64,000 bases of DNA from Polynucleobacter sp. MWH-UH19D (GCF_040409795.1 NZ_CP099571.1:744001-808000); one strand, 5' to 3'; positions 18,638 to 28,328 are shown, counted from the stretch's first letter. Numbers and translations: made by a program. Notes: generated by a model not told the origin, from the sequence alone.

Positions 18638-21163
18638 TTATACATTTCCACTAGTATCGGGGGATTCTAGGGGTAGCAATATTGTAAAGGTGCAGCCGAC
18701 AAGCTTGGTATGTTCGGCATCCATGGAATTAACGGCCCATAGTCGACCATGGTGGGACTCGATAATTGAACGGCAAATATTGAGCCCCATGCCCATTCCA
18801 TCAGATTTTGTACTAAAAAAGGGCTCAAACATGCGTTGTGAGACCGATTCGGGAATTCCGGCGCCCCCGTCCTTGACCTGAATGCGCAGCATGGCTGGAA
18901 AAATACTGGTATCCAAATCAGCGCTAATCGAGACTGGTGGGGCCGACCAACGAGAAGAAAGGGGATAAGCCTCTCTGGAGCTATCTAAGCCATTTTTTAG
19001 AAGATTGACCAGAACTTGCAAGATCAGAACGGGGTCGACGTTGACCTCGGGAAGATCTTCGGCGATGCTTGAGTTGATCGTCAAGCGATGACGGTGTGCC
19101 TCAATTTCAACTAGTCCCACGGCATCATTAATGATTTCGTTGATAGCAATAAATTTGCGTTGCGGTTCACTGCGCTTTACAAATCCCCGAATTCGCTGAA
19201 TGATCGTGCCAGCGCGATGTGCTTGCTCAGATGCTTTTTCTAGCGCGGGCAAAATCTCTTTATTGATGGTTGGATCAAGACTGCCCTCCAATCTCTTGGC
19301 GACGCCCATGCAATAGTTCGAGATTGCGGATAAAGGTTGATTGAGTTCGTGCGCTAGTGAAGAAGCCATTTCACCCATGGTGGTTAAACGACTGGTAAAT
19401 TGCATGCGCTCTTCTTGCTGTCGTGCCAGATCCTCAGCTTCTTTACGCAAAGTAATGTCTGTTGCAATGAGAAGTTGTGCAAGATGTCCATCAACCCAGG
19501 GTATAAAGCGACGGCGCACTTCATACCATTTATTGCTGCCATCACTTAGTTGAACATCTTCAGACTCAGACTCTTGATAGAGGTATGAAGTAGGGATGCC
19601 ATCACGTATGTAATCTTGTAGATCTTGCGCAATATTGTGCAAAGTATCAATGCGGTTCTCTTGATGCGCTAGTTGGAAGTGACCTTTAGAGTCGTTACCA
19701 AAGTTCTCGCGGTAGAAGCGATTCGCAAAGAGAAGTTCATCTGTTTCTAATGAGACAACAGAAACCGCAGCATCTAAACCTTCTAAAACGGTTGTAAAGC
19801 GCTCTTGCGAAGCTGCCAGCTCTTCTCGAATCTTTTTAGGCTCAGAGATGTCAATCAATGAGGTGACCCAACCTGTTTGTTTACCGCGCTCGTTAATGAG
19901 TGGGGCAATAAAAGTTCTCGTTTGAATTAAAGAGCCATCTTTTCTGAGAATGGCGCCTTCAATGCCTTTCTTTAAACCGCTGTTGATATCAGAATGAAGT
20001 GCTCGATTCATTTTATCGACCAGTTCGTCCCTGCGGCTATCAGGCCAGAAGGGGAATGGGGGCTCAAGCCCAATGAGTTCTTTGGCGTCCCATCCAGTCA
20101 TTTCACAAAAAGCACGATTGACGTAGGTGATGCGCTTTTCCATATCGTGTGCACGAATACCTACAGGCGTAGAGTTTTCCATGGCACTACGAAAACTGGT
20201 TTCGGTGCGTAGATTTGCTTCCGCTTCTTGCCTCACTTGCATTTGTTTCAATACAGACCAGAGGCTCCAGATCACGAATGCAGAAAGACCAATCACTACA
20301 CCAATCAGCATCCGAAATGTTAGATTGGTGGGAGGGGGGTAGGTGTCAATACGCAACACCATATTGGGGCTGAGCACCCCTATATCTAAACTGGTTTGAT
20401 TACTAAACGCGCGTTTTGGAGTATTGCGATCAGAGGAGATAGCAAGCACTCTCTCGTTGTCGGTCATTAAGGTGAAGCGATAGTAGGCTTTCAGCTCTCC
20501 TGGAATGATTTCAAGTACGCCTTGAGCCGTATAGAGGGCAGCTAAAAAGCCAACCGTCTGGCCACCAATAATATTAGGTACGACTTGCCAAAACACTGTC
20601 CGCCTTTCTTTAGCTATGGGCTCTTCAGTTGGCGAGCTCAAGGTTATGAATGCGCTAAATGCGGCTCTGCTGGTTGCTTTGCTTAATTCAATTGTGCTTG
20701 CCAGATTCTCATTGGCAGTCTTGTCATCCTGGGTTCTGCTAATGAAATCAGATTTATTGTTCTTAACTGGTACCGACCAAATGGGTTTGCTTTCAGCATC
20801 TAGCCAAATAATTTTGACGATTTCATGATTATTCATAATCAAATCGTCAGCTTGATCACGAACTAACTGTCTTAATTTCGCATCCTCAGCGCTGGCAGCA
20901 ATTTCTCGATTAATCGAGTTGAGCGTTTCTGTGTTGTTTGCAAAGCGCAATTGAATACGCTGTTTTGCAAAAGAAAGTTCTCGAAATAGAGCGGATTCTT
21001 GTTGATTTTTTTCTTGAAGATGTAACGTTCCTAAGATGACGCTCATCACCATGGTGAACAGCACAATAGCCAGTAAAGGGGTGTAAACCAGCTTTAGACC
21101 CCGTATTTTTCGGAGCCATAAAAAGGGCTTAACAAATAAGCTAATTAATGCCGATGATTTCAT
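18638..21163 (-). CDS. Membrane PAS sensor histidine kinase (FixL/DctB-like)
   Basis: 841 residues. There are membrane segments at about 27-46 and 283-304, flanking a periplasmic sensor region of about 230 residues. Two PAS domains follow (about 322-440 and 447-575), then HisKA with His605 in SLAHELNQPLSAISNY and a HATPase domain (NLLKNGLDSS, KDGGAGIP, GMGMGLNICRSIIE). The architecture resembles kinases paired with FixJ-type regulators. I see no obvious heme-binding PAS signature, so the stimulus is open. It is divergent from the pyruvate dehydrogenase operon, with a shared 223-bp control region that carries an inverted repeat. Confidence 0.88.
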   Translation of the reverse strand: MKSSALISLFVKPFLWLRKIRGLKLVYTPLLAIVLFTMVMSVILGTLHLQEKNQQESALFRELSFAKQRIQLRFANNTETLNSINREIAASAEDAKLRQLVRDQADDLIMNNHEIVKIIWLDAESKPIWSVPVKNNKSDFISRTQDDKTANENLASTIELSKATSRAAFSAFITLSSPTEEPIAKERRTVFWQVVPNIIGGQTVGFLAALYTAQGVLEIIPGELKAYYRFTLMTDNERVLAISSDRNTPKRAFSNQTSLDIGVLSPNMVLRIDTYPPPTNLTFRMLIGVVIGLSAFVIWSLWSVLKQMQVRQEAEANLRTETSFRSAMENSTPVGIRAHDMEKRITYVNRAFCEMTGWDAKELIGLEPPFPFWPDSRRDELVDKMNRALHSDINSGLKKGIEGAILRKDGSLIQTRTFIAPLINERGKQTGWVTSLIDISEPKKIREELAASQERFTTVLEGLDAAVSVVSLETDELLFANRFYRENFGNDSKGHFQLAHQENRIDTLHNIAQDLQDYIRDGIPTSYLYQESESEDVQLSDGSNKWYEVRRRFIPWVDGHLAQLLIATDITLRKEAEDLARQQEERMQFTSRLTTMGEMASSLAHELNQPLSAISNYCMGVAKRLEGSLDPTINKEILPALEKASEQAHRAGTIIQRIRGFVKRSEPQRKFIAINEIINDAVGLVEIEAHRHRLTINSSIAEDLPEVNVDPVLILQVLVNLLKNGLDSSREAYPLSSRWSAPPVSISADLDTSIFPAMLRIQVKDGGAGIPESVSQRMFEPFFSTKSDGMGMGLNICRSIIESHHGRLWAVNSMDAEHTKLVGCTFTILLPLESPDTSGNV

Positions 21164-21250
21164 AGATATAAGCTCATTTTGCCTGATGAGGGGGTCTAAT
21201 TATTCATTTTTGACCACCCAAGCCTATTATCTGTGCATCGCAACAAAATA

Positions 21251-21281
21251 CCACATTATGAGAAATATTATCATTATGTGG
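21251..21281. repeat. Imperfect inverted repeat between sensor kinase and aceE
   Basis: Arms CCACATTATGA and TCATTATGTGG (11 bp each, one mismatch) are separated by 9 bp. The repeat ends 9 bp before the -35 box of the aceE promoter and 88 bp from the kinase start, a position suited to an operator acting on one or both genes. Confidence 0.5.
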
Positions 21282-21289
21282 AAAATTGC

Positions 21290-21318
21290 TTGTTAACACC
21301 CATATACCTTCCTAGAAT
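21290..21318 (+). promoter_or_regulatory. Sigma-70-type promoter of the pyruvate dehydrogenase operon
   Basis: TTGTTA (21290-21295) and TAGAAT (21313-21318) are separated by exactly 17 bp. Transcription would start near 21325, leaving a leader of about 60 bases before aceE. No better promoter is visible in this gap. Confidence 0.55.
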
Positions 21319-21386
21319 GTTGCCTATAGAGTGAATGACTAAAAATGAATTAACTGAAGTAATCAAGTAACTAATGGAGACGAGTT

Positions 21387-24083
21387 ATGGCTGCAGTTCC
21401 AGATCAAGTTTTAGGTAAACAAAATCCTCAGGATGCGGATCCTGTTGAGACTCAAGAATGGCTGCAGGCGCTCGATGGCGTAATTCATAACGAGGGACCA
21501 GAGCGTGCAGCTTATTTAATTGATCAGCAAATTTCTCACGCACGCGTCAATGGGGTAGATCAACCCTTTCATGCGGAAACTCCGTACATCAATACGATTC
21601 CAGTGGAGAATCAAGCTCGTTTGCCTGGCGATCAAAATGTAGAACATCGCATCCGTTCATATACGCGTTGGAACGCAATGGCAATGGTGTTGCGTGCCAA
21701 TAAAGATACCAATGTTGGCGGCCATATTTCTTCATTTCAATCTGCGGCAACTTTATATGATGTGGGCTACAACCATTTTTGGCATGCACCATCAGCAGAG
21801 CATGGTGGCGACTTAATTTTTGTTCAGGGACATTCAGCACCAGGCGTTTATGCACGTGCCTATATGTTGGGTCGTTTAAGTGATGATCAACTCAATAACT
21901 TCCGCCAAGAAGTGGGTGGTAAAGGGATATCAAGTTATCCGCACCCTTGGTTAATGCCAGATTTTTGGCAGTTCCCAACCGTATCTATGGGTCTTGGACC
22001 CATTATGGCGATTTATCAAGCGCGTTTTATGAAGTACTTAAGAGATCGCGGCTTTATTCAGGAGCAAGGTCGCAAGGTATGGGCATTCCTCGGCGATGGT
22101 GAAACAGACGAGCCTGAATCTCTTGGTGCCATTGGTATGGCTGGACGTGAAAAGTTAGACAACCTTATTTTTGTCATTAACTGTAACTTGCAACGCTTGG
22201 ATGGCCCGGTACGTGGTAACGGAAAAATTATTCAGGAGTTAGAGAGCGAGTTTCGTGGTGCAGGTTGGAATGTAATCAAGGTAGTGTGGGGCGGTCAGTG
22301 GGATGCGCTCTTTGCACGCGATAAGAAGGGTATCTTGATGCAACGTCTTGGCGAGATCGTTGACGGTCAGTACCAAACTATGAAGGCCAAAAATGGCGCC
22401 TATGTCCGTGAGACAGTATTTAATACTCCTGAACTCAAAGCTTTAGTAAGCGATTGGAGCGATGAGGAAATCTGGCAACTCAATCGTGGCGGACACGATC
22501 CTCACAAAGTGTATGCCGCCTTTCATGCAGCAGTAAATCACAAAGATCAACCCACAGTAATCTTGGCACATACTATTAAGGGTTACGGCATGGGCGGTTC
22601 TGGTGAGGCAATGAATATTGCGCACCAAGCGAAGAAGATGAATGATGACGACGTACGTCGTTTCAGAGATCGCTTCGAAATCCCAGTCAAAGATGAGGAT
22701 CTGCCTGAAATGCCTTTAGTCAAATTTGCTGAAGGCAGTCCAGAGCTCGAGTACATGAAGGCGCGCCGCCAAGAGTTGGGTGGTTATCTACCGCAGCGCC
22801 GAGCCAAGGCGGAGAGCTTGCCTGTGCCAGCTTTGAATGCATTCGCTCCTTTGCTTGAAGCAACAACAGAAGGGCGCGAGATTTCAACGACGATGGCATT
22901 TGTGCGCATGCTCAATACGATTGTGCGTGATCAGACCATTGGCAAACGAGTAGTGCCGATTGTTCCAGACGAGTCACGTACCTTTGGTATGGAAGGCATG
23001 TTCCGTCAATTAGGTATTTGGAACCAATTAGGACAGCTCTACACACCAGAAGACCATGATCAATTGATGTTCTATAAAGAGGACAAGTCCGGCCAAATTT
23101 TGCAAGAAGGCATCAATGAAGCTGGTGGTATGTGTGATTGGATTGCCGCTGCTACGTCGTATTCAACACACGGTGTTCCGATGTTGCCGTTCTATATTTT
23201 CTATTCCATGTTTGGTTTCCAGCGGATTGGCGACTTAGCCTGGGCGGCAGGTGACATGCGTAGTCGCGGTTTCTTGCTTGGCGGTACGGCTGGTAGAACT
23301 ACATTGAATGGCGAGGGACTACAACACGAAGATGGGCATAGTCATCTTTGGAGCGCTGCAGTGCCAAACTGCATTAGCTACGATCCAACCTTTGCTTTTG
23401 AATTAGCAGTAGTGATTCAGGATGGTATGCGTCGCATGCTAGAGGCTCAAGAGGATGTGTACTACTACGTCACGCTAATGAATGAAAACTACGCTCATCC
23501 AGCAATGCCCAAAGGTGTCGAAGGAGACATTATTAAGGGCATGTACAAATTGAAGTCTGTTGGTGACGATAAAGCGAAACTTCGTGTACAACTTTTAGGA
23601 TCAGGCACCATCTTCCGTGAGGTAATTGAGGCTGCTGAGATACTGCAAAGAGATTGGGGTATCGCATCTGATTTATGGGGTTGCCCAAGCTTTACGGAGT
23701 TAGGCCGTGATTGGAATGCTGCACATCGCACCAATTTACTCAACCCAACTGTTACGCCAATGCTGTCCCATGTTGAGAAGTGTCTCAGAGATACGACGGG
23801 CCCAATTATTGCTGCTACAGATTATGTGCGCATGTTCGCTGAACAAATTCGTCCAGCAATTCAGCATATGGGTCGTCGCTATGAGGTGCTTGGTACCGAT
23901 GGATTTGGTCGTTCAGATACTCGCGAGAAGCTACGTGACTTCTTTGAGGTAGATCGTCGCTGGGTTGTGATTACCGCATTGAGATCTTTGGTTGATTCTG
24001 GTCAGCTTGATCGTCAAAAACTGGCTGAGGCTATTAAGAAGTATGGCATCGACACTAACAAACCAAACCCGATGACGGTTTAA
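21387..24083 (+). CDS. aceE: Pyruvate dehydrogenase E1 component (homodimeric)
   Basis: 898 residues, the size of the homodimeric AceE of Proteobacteria. The thiamine diphosphate motif GDGETDEPES starts near residue 236; VGGHISSFQSAATLYDVG and GYGMGGSGEAMNIAHQAKKM are also typical. It decarboxylates pyruvate and passes the acetyl group to the lipoyl domains of E2. It has an SD (GGAGACGAG) before the ATG and is the first gene of aceE-aceF-lpdA, 14 bp before aceF. Confidence 0.98.
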   Translation: MAAVPDQVLGKQNPQDADPVETQEWLQALDGVIHNEGPERAAYLIDQQISHARVNGVDQPFHAETPYINTIPVENQARLPGDQNVEHRIRSYTRWNAMAMVLRANKDTNVGGHISSFQSAATLYDVGYNHFWHAPSAEHGGDLIFVQGHSAPGVYARAYMLGRLSDDQLNNFRQEVGGKGISSYPHPWLMPDFWQFPTVSMGLGPIMAIYQARFMKYLRDRGFIQEQGRKVWAFLGDGETDEPESLGAIGMAGREKLDNLIFVINCNLQRLDGPVRGNGKIIQELESEFRGAGWNVIKVVWGGQWDALFARDKKGILMQRLGEIVDGQYQTMKAKNGAYVRETVFNTPELKALVSDWSDEEIWQLNRGGHDPHKVYAAFHAAVNHKDQPTVILAHTIKGYGMGGSGEAMNIAHQAKKMNDDDVRRFRDRFEIPVKDEDLPEMPLVKFAEGSPELEYMKARRQELGGYLPQRRAKAESLPVPALNAFAPLLEATTEGREISTTMAFVRMLNTIVRDQTIGKRVVPIVPDESRTFGMEGMFRQLGIWNQLGQLYTPEDHDQLMFYKEDKSGQILQEGINEAGGMCDWIAAATSYSTHGVPMLPFYIFYSMFGFQRIGDLAWAAGDMRSRGFLLGGTAGRTTLNGEGLQHEDGHSHLWSAAVPNCISYDPTFAFELAVVIQDGMRRMLEAQEDVYYYVTLMNENYAHPAMPKGVEGDIIKGMYKLKSVGDDKAKLRVQLLGSGTIFREVIEAAEILQRDWGIASDLWGCPSFTELGRDWNAAHRTNLLNPTVTPMLSHVEKCLRDTTGPIIAATDYVRMFAEQIRPAIQHMGRRYEVLGTDGFGRSDTREKLRDFFEVDRRWVVITALRSLVDSGQLDRQKLAEAIKKYGIDTNKPNPMTV

Positions 24084-24097
24084 GGCGAGATCATTTC

Positions 24098-25714
24098 ATG
24101 AGTCAAATAATCGAAATCAAAGTACCGGATATTGGTGACTATAAAGATGTGCCTGTCATCGAAGTTCTCGTAAAAGCGGGCGACAAGATTGATAAAGAAC
24201 AATCAATTGTTGTTCTGGAATCCGATAAAGCGACTATGGATGTGCCTTCTTCACATGCGGGTGTTGTGAAGGAAGTCAAAGTCAAAGTGGGCGACACCCT
24301 ATCAGAAGGTTCTGTCGTGATTACTTTGGAAGAGGGCGCCGCAGCAACCGCTCCTGCTGTAAGTGCAGTTAGTGCGCCTGCAGCTCCAGCCACTTCAGCT
24401 GCTCCAGTCAATTCAGGTGGTGCACCGATCGAAGTAAAAGTGCCAGATATTGGTGATTACAAAGATGTTCCTGTGATTGAAGTCTTAGTAAAAGCGGGCG
24501 ACAAAGTAGAAAAAGAGCAATCGATTGTTGTTCTAGAGTCTGACAAAGCGACGATGGATGTGCCATCGTCTCATGCAGGTGTTGTGAAAGAGGTGAAGGT
24601 TAAGGTTGGTGATAATCTGTCTGAGGGCTCAGTGGTAGTTATTTTGGATGGTGTATCAAGCGGAGCCTCTGCTCCTGCTGTAGCAAGCCTAGCCGTATCT
24701 GCAGCTCCAGCAACTAAAGCGGTTGAGCCTCCGATTGCAAGAGCGCCAGCGCCTCCACCAATCAGTAATGCTCCTCCTGCAGCAGATGCTGCTGTTAGTC
24801 ATGCAAGCCCTTCAGTTAGAAAGTTTGCTCGCGAACTTGGTGTCACGATTGGACAGGTCAAGGGATCTGGTCCTAAAGGTCGCATCACTCAAGAAGATGT
24901 ACAAGCCTTTGTGAAGGCGGCAATGAGTGGTGGTGGCGCCGGCTCTTCATCTGCGGTGGCAAGTGGCGGTAGCTTGGGCGGTCTGAATTTGATTCCATGG
25001 CCTAAGGTGGATTTCACGAAGTTTGGTGAAATTGAACGTCAACCATTGAATCGCATTAAGAAACTTACTGCCGCAAATTTAGGCCGTAATTGGGTAATGA
25101 TTCCTGCGGTAACGTATCACGAGGATGCTGACATTACTGATCTTGAAGCATTCCGCGTGCTGACCAACAAAGAGAATGAGAAAAAAGGCGTCAAGATTAC
25201 GATGCTTGGATTCCTGATGAAAGCTGCTGTGGCAGCCTTGAAGAAGTATCCAGAATTTAATAGCTCCTTAGATGGTGATGATTTAATTCTGAAGAAATAC
25301 TTCAATATTGGATTTGCTGCTGATACGCCAACTGGTCTCGTTGTTCCAGTCATTAAAGATGCGGATAAGAAAGGTATCTTTGAGTTGGCAAAAGAGACTT
25401 CTGAGTTAGCTGCATTGGCGCGTGAAGGAAAGTTAAAGCCAGATCAGATGCAAGGCGCCAGCTTTACGATCTCGTCTTTAGGTGGTATCGGCGGAACTTA
25501 TTTCTCACCCATCGTGAACGCGCCTGAAGTAGCTATTTTAGGTGTTAGTAAAGCTGCCATGAAGCCTGTTTGGGATGGCAAACAATTTGTACCTCGCTTG
25601 ATTTGCCCGCTATCTCTCTCTGCGGATCATCGCGTGATTGATGGCGCTCTTGCAACTCGATTTAATGTGTATATCGCTCAACTCTTAGCCGACTTCCGTC
25701 GTGCTTCGCTATAA
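24098..25714 (+). CDS. aceF: Dihydrolipoamide acetyltransferase E2 with two lipoyl domains
   Basis: 538 residues. There are two lipoyl domains (about 3-80 and 112-188), each with the lipoylation motif ESDKATMDVP, joined by Ala/Pro-rich linkers. A peripheral-subunit binding domain follows (SPSVRKFARELGVTIGQVKG, about 240-275), then the catalytic domain ending with the active-site motif LSLSADHRVIDGA. It transfers acetyl groups to CoA in the pyruvate dehydrogenase core. The two lipoyl domains are nearly identical in protein sequence but differ at many synonymous sites. Confidence 0.97.
   Translation: MSQIIEIKVPDIGDYKDVPVIEVLVKAGDKIDKEQSIVVLESDKATMDVPSSHAGVVKEVKVKVGDTLSEGSVVITLEEGAAATAPAVSAVSAPAAPATSAAPVNSGGAPIEVKVPDIGDYKDVPVIEVLVKAGDKVEKEQSIVVLESDKATMDVPSSHAGVVKEVKVKVGDNLSEGSVVVILDGVSSGASAPAVASLAVSAAPATKAVEPPIARAPAPPPISNAPPAADAAVSHASPSVRKFARELGVTIGQVKGSGPKGRITQEDVQAFVKAAMSGGGAGSSSAVASGGSLGGLNLIPWPKVDFTKFGEIERQPLNRIKKLTAANLGRNWVMIPAVTYHEDADITDLEAFRVLTNKENEKKGVKITMLGFLMKAAVAALKKYPEFNSSLDGDDLILKKYFNIGFAADTPTGLVVPVIKDADKKGIFELAKETSELAALAREGKLKPDQMQGASFTISSLGGIGGTYFSPIVNAPEVAILGVSKAAMKPVWDGKQFVPRLICPLSLSADHRVIDGALATRFNVYIAQLLADFRRASL
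24107..24660 (+). repeat. Tandem lipoyl-domain coding repeat inside aceF
   Basis: Two copies (about 24107-24335 and 24431-24656) encode almost the same residues (both contain VPDIGDYKDVPVIEVLVKAG and ESDKATMDVPSSHAGVVKE). Codons differ in many places, for example GTTCTCGTA against GTCTTAGTA, so the duplication is not recent at the DNA level. Confidence 0.8.
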
Positions 25715-25723
25715 GGGGGACTT

Positions 25724-27511
25724 ATGGCTAAGCAAACAATTCTTGTGCCAGATATTGGTGATTACTCAGATGTGCCAGTCATCGAAGTATTGGTAAAGGT
25801 AGGCGACACAATTCAAAAAGAGCAGCCACTATTGGTTCTTGAGTCGGATAAAGCAACCATGGAAGTTCCAGCAGATGCTGCTGGAACTATTACGAGTATT
25901 GCCGTGAAGTTAGGCGATAAAGTGAGTAAGGGTTCTTTGATCGCTGAAATCGAAGCTAGTGCTGCGGCTGCTGCATCTCCTGCACCAGTAGCGCCTAAGC
26001 CAGCAACCCCAGCAATACCTCCAGCAGCTATCGCCCCAGCACCAAAAGCAGGGCAGTACAACGGTAAGGTTGATCACGAGTGCGAGATGTTGGTGCTTGG
26101 CGCAGGTCCAGGCGGTTATAGCGCTGCATTCCGAAGTGCTGACTTGGGAATGAACACGGTTTTAGTAGAGCGTTATGCAACCTTGGGTGGTGTGTGCTTA
26201 AACGTAGGTTGTATTCCATCAAAAGCATTGCTTCATACAACTGCCGTGATGGATGAAGTGAAATCAATGGCCAAGCATGGCATTACATTTGGCGCACCAA
26301 AAATTGAAATTGATCAATTACGCGGATATAAAGAATCTGTCATTGCAAAATTGACAGGTGGATTGGCTGGTATGGCTAAGGCGCGCAAGGTAAAGGTGGT
26401 GCGTGGTCTAGGTAAGTTTTTAGATGCCAATCACGTAGAAGTCGAATTAACCACTGGATCTGGTCAAGACTTAACAGGACAAAAAGAGGTCGTGCGGTTT
26501 CAGAAAGCAATCATCGCTGCTGGAAGTCAACCAGTGAAATTGCCGTTCTTGCCAGAAGATCCTCGTATCGTTGATAGCACAGGAGCTTTGTTGTTAAAGA
26601 ACATTCCAAAAAGAATGTTGGTTATCGGCGGCGGCATTATTGGTTTGGAAATGGCTACGGTTTATAGCACGCTTGGTACACGCATTGATATTGCCGAGAT
26701 GCTGGATGGGCTCATGGCCGGCGCTGATCGAGACCTAGAAAAAGTTTGGGAAAAGTTCAATGCAGGACGCTTTGAAAACATCATGCTTAAGACTCGTGCC
26801 GCAAAAGCCGAAGTAAAGCCTGATGGCATTCAAGTGACATTCGAGGGTGAGAATGTCCCCGCTCAAGCACAAACTTATGACTTGGTATTGGTTGCAGTAG
26901 GGCGTACTCCAAATGGTAAAAAAATTGCTGCCGATCAAGCGGGAGTTCAAGTGGATGAGCGCGGATTCATTCCAGTGGATCAGCAGATGCGCACCAACGT
27001 AGCAAATATTTTTGCGATTGGTGACTTAGTAGGGCAGCCGATGCTAGCTCACAAAGCTGTTCATGAGGGGCATGTTGCTGCTGAGGCTGCTGCAGGAGAA
27101 AAGTCTTACTTTGATGCCAAGCAAATTCCATCAGTTGCCTATACCGATCCAGAGGTTGCATGGGCGGGTCTTACTGAGGAGCAGTGCAAAGCCAAAGGTA
27201 TTGCATATGAAAAAGGTTTATTCCCATGGGCGGCTAGCGGACGTGCGATTGCAAACGGTCGCGATGAGGGTTTCGCAAAACTGATTTTTGATGCCAATAC
27301 CCATCGCATCATAGGTGGTGGAATTGTGGGTACGCATGCTGGAGATTTGATTGGTGAGGTATGCCTTGCTATTGAAATGGGTGCTGACGCTGTCGATATT
27401 GGCAAGACCATTCACCCGCATCCTACTCTAGGAGAATCTGTTGGCTTGGCTGCAGAAGCAGCGCATGGTCACTGTACAGACTTACCACCAGTAAAAAAGA
27501 AAACTGCCTAA
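25724..27511 (+). CDS. lpdA: Dihydrolipoamide dehydrogenase E3 with N-terminal lipoyl domain
   Basis: 595 residues, about 120 longer than a standard E3. The extra N-terminus is a lipoyl domain (ILVPDIGDYSDVPVIEVLVK, lipoyl Lys in ESDKATMEVP) plus an Ala/Pro linker to about residue 115. The flavoprotein follows: FAD motif GAGPGGYSAAF, redox-active Cys158 and Cys163 in CLNVGC, NAD motif GGGIIGLE, and the C-terminal HPHPTLGE with the catalytic His. It reoxidises dihydrolipoamide using NAD+. Lipoyl-E3 fusions are known in Neisseria and relatives. It lies 9 bp after aceF. Confidence 0.97.
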   Translation: MAKQTILVPDIGDYSDVPVIEVLVKVGDTIQKEQPLLVLESDKATMEVPADAAGTITSIAVKLGDKVSKGSLIAEIEASAAAAASPAPVAPKPATPAIPPAAIAPAPKAGQYNGKVDHECEMLVLGAGPGGYSAAFRSADLGMNTVLVERYATLGGVCLNVGCIPSKALLHTTAVMDEVKSMAKHGITFGAPKIEIDQLRGYKESVIAKLTGGLAGMAKARKVKVVRGLGKFLDANHVEVELTTGSGQDLTGQKEVVRFQKAIIAAGSQPVKLPFLPEDPRIVDSTGALLLKNIPKRMLVIGGGIIGLEMATVYSTLGTRIDIAEMLDGLMAGADRDLEKVWEKFNAGRFENIMLKTRAAKAEVKPDGIQVTFEGENVPAQAQTYDLVLVAVGRTPNGKKIAADQAGVQVDERGFIPVDQQMRTNVANIFAIGDLVGQPMLAHKAVHEGHVAAEAAAGEKSYFDAKQIPSVAYTDPEVAWAGLTEEQCKAKGIAYEKGLFPWAASGRAIANGRDEGFAKLIFDANTHRIIGGGIVGTHAGDLIGEVCLAIEMGADAVDIGKTIHPHPTLGESVGLAAEAAHGHCTDLPPVKKKTA

Positions 27512-27559
27512 TGTAATCTAATGTGACCAGTTGTTGGCAAGATGAGGTTGTAGCAACAA

Positions 27560-27607
27560 AGAAAAAGCCCCAATGAGTGTATTCACAATCGGGGCTTTGT
27601 CTTTTTA
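27560..27607. terminator. Bidirectional intrinsic terminator after lpdA
   Basis: AAAGCCCC (27564-27571) pairs with GGGGCTTT (27591-27598) around a 19-nt loop and is followed by GTCTTTTT on the plus strand. On the minus strand the stem is followed by TTCTTTG, so the same hairpin can end the phasin transcript coming from the other side. Confidence 0.85.
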
Positions 27608-27666
27608 ATGCTGAATACTTAAAAACTGAATATTTAATACTTATTGCTTACTACTTGGTGCCGCAT

Positions 27667-28221
27667 TTATTTTTTCTTTGAGGTCTTAGTTGCATAACCA
27701 GCATTTTTACTTACCGCGTCTACTGCAGTATTGATGTTGGTTTGAGCAACCTCAACAGCGTGCTTCACTGCCTTTTGGCTGGTTTCATAGACATTATTAG
27801 CGGAGGCAATCGCTTGCTTGAGTGCTTGTACCGCAGCATCTGAACCTGGAGGAGCATTCTTAGTCCACTCTTCAACCAGCGCATTCATTTTCTTTTGATT
27901 CGCTGCAAATTCTTTTTCGGCTGACTTAGTAAAGCTATCTTGTGTTTCGTGCGCCAACTCATAAAGATGACGGCTATAAGAAATAATTTTCTCAGCGATA
28001 GGTTGAACAGTTTCCGCTTGATGTGCAAGAAGTTGTTGAATGTCTTTTACCTCTAATGCCTTCTTGGCATTGTTTACGCTATCACTCAAGCTTTGTTTAG
28101 CAATTGCTAAATTCAGCTCGACTAATCTTTCAATGCTTTGTAGGGCTTGGTTTGTTAGGCCGCTTAAGGTTTCTAAGTTGGCTTTTTGCGCTGCTGCGAG
28201 TTGTTCTGGAGTTAAGTTCAT
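27667..28221 (-). CDS. phaP: Phasin family protein (PHA granule-associated)
   Basis: 184 residues, mostly amphipathic helix, starting MNLTPEQLAAAQKANLETLSGLTNQALQ. This is the hallmark N-terminus of Burkholderiales phasins, with the pattern 'SIERLVELNLAIAKQSL' following. The C-terminus is Lys-rich (TKTSKKK). Phasins coat polyhydroxyalkanoate granules and control their size. No PHA synthase is in the window. The position after the pyruvate dehydrogenase operon, convergent across a shared terminator, is common in the order. It has an SD (AAAGGAAAGG) before the ATG. Confidence 0.92.
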   Translation of the reverse strand: MNLTPEQLAAAQKANLETLSGLTNQALQSIERLVELNLAIAKQSLSDSVNNAKKALEVKDIQQLLAHQAETVQPIAEKIISYSRHLYELAHETQDSFTKSAEKEFAANQKKMNALVEEWTKNAPPGSDAAVQALKQAIASANNVYETSQKAVKHAVEVAQTNINTAVDAVSKNAGYATKTSKKK

Positions 28222-28301
28222 CGTGGACCCTTTCCTTTGGGTAAGTTACTTTTCTTAGTATGACCCTCGGGGTTAATTGGATCAACTAACTTATACGGAC
28301 A

Positions 28302-28328
28302 ATTATAAGGCTTATATATTGCGTCGCA
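28302..28328 (-). promoter_or_regulatory. Candidate phasin promoter with overlapping palindrome
   Basis: On the minus strand a perfect TATAAT lies at plus 28302-28307. The -35 region at normal spacing is weak (GATGCG) and is overlapped by the 9-bp palindrome TGCG-T-CGCA (28320-28328). A palindrome over the -35 suggests a repressor or activator site. PhaR-type regulators control phasin genes in other bacteria, but the assignment is inference. Confidence 0.4.
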
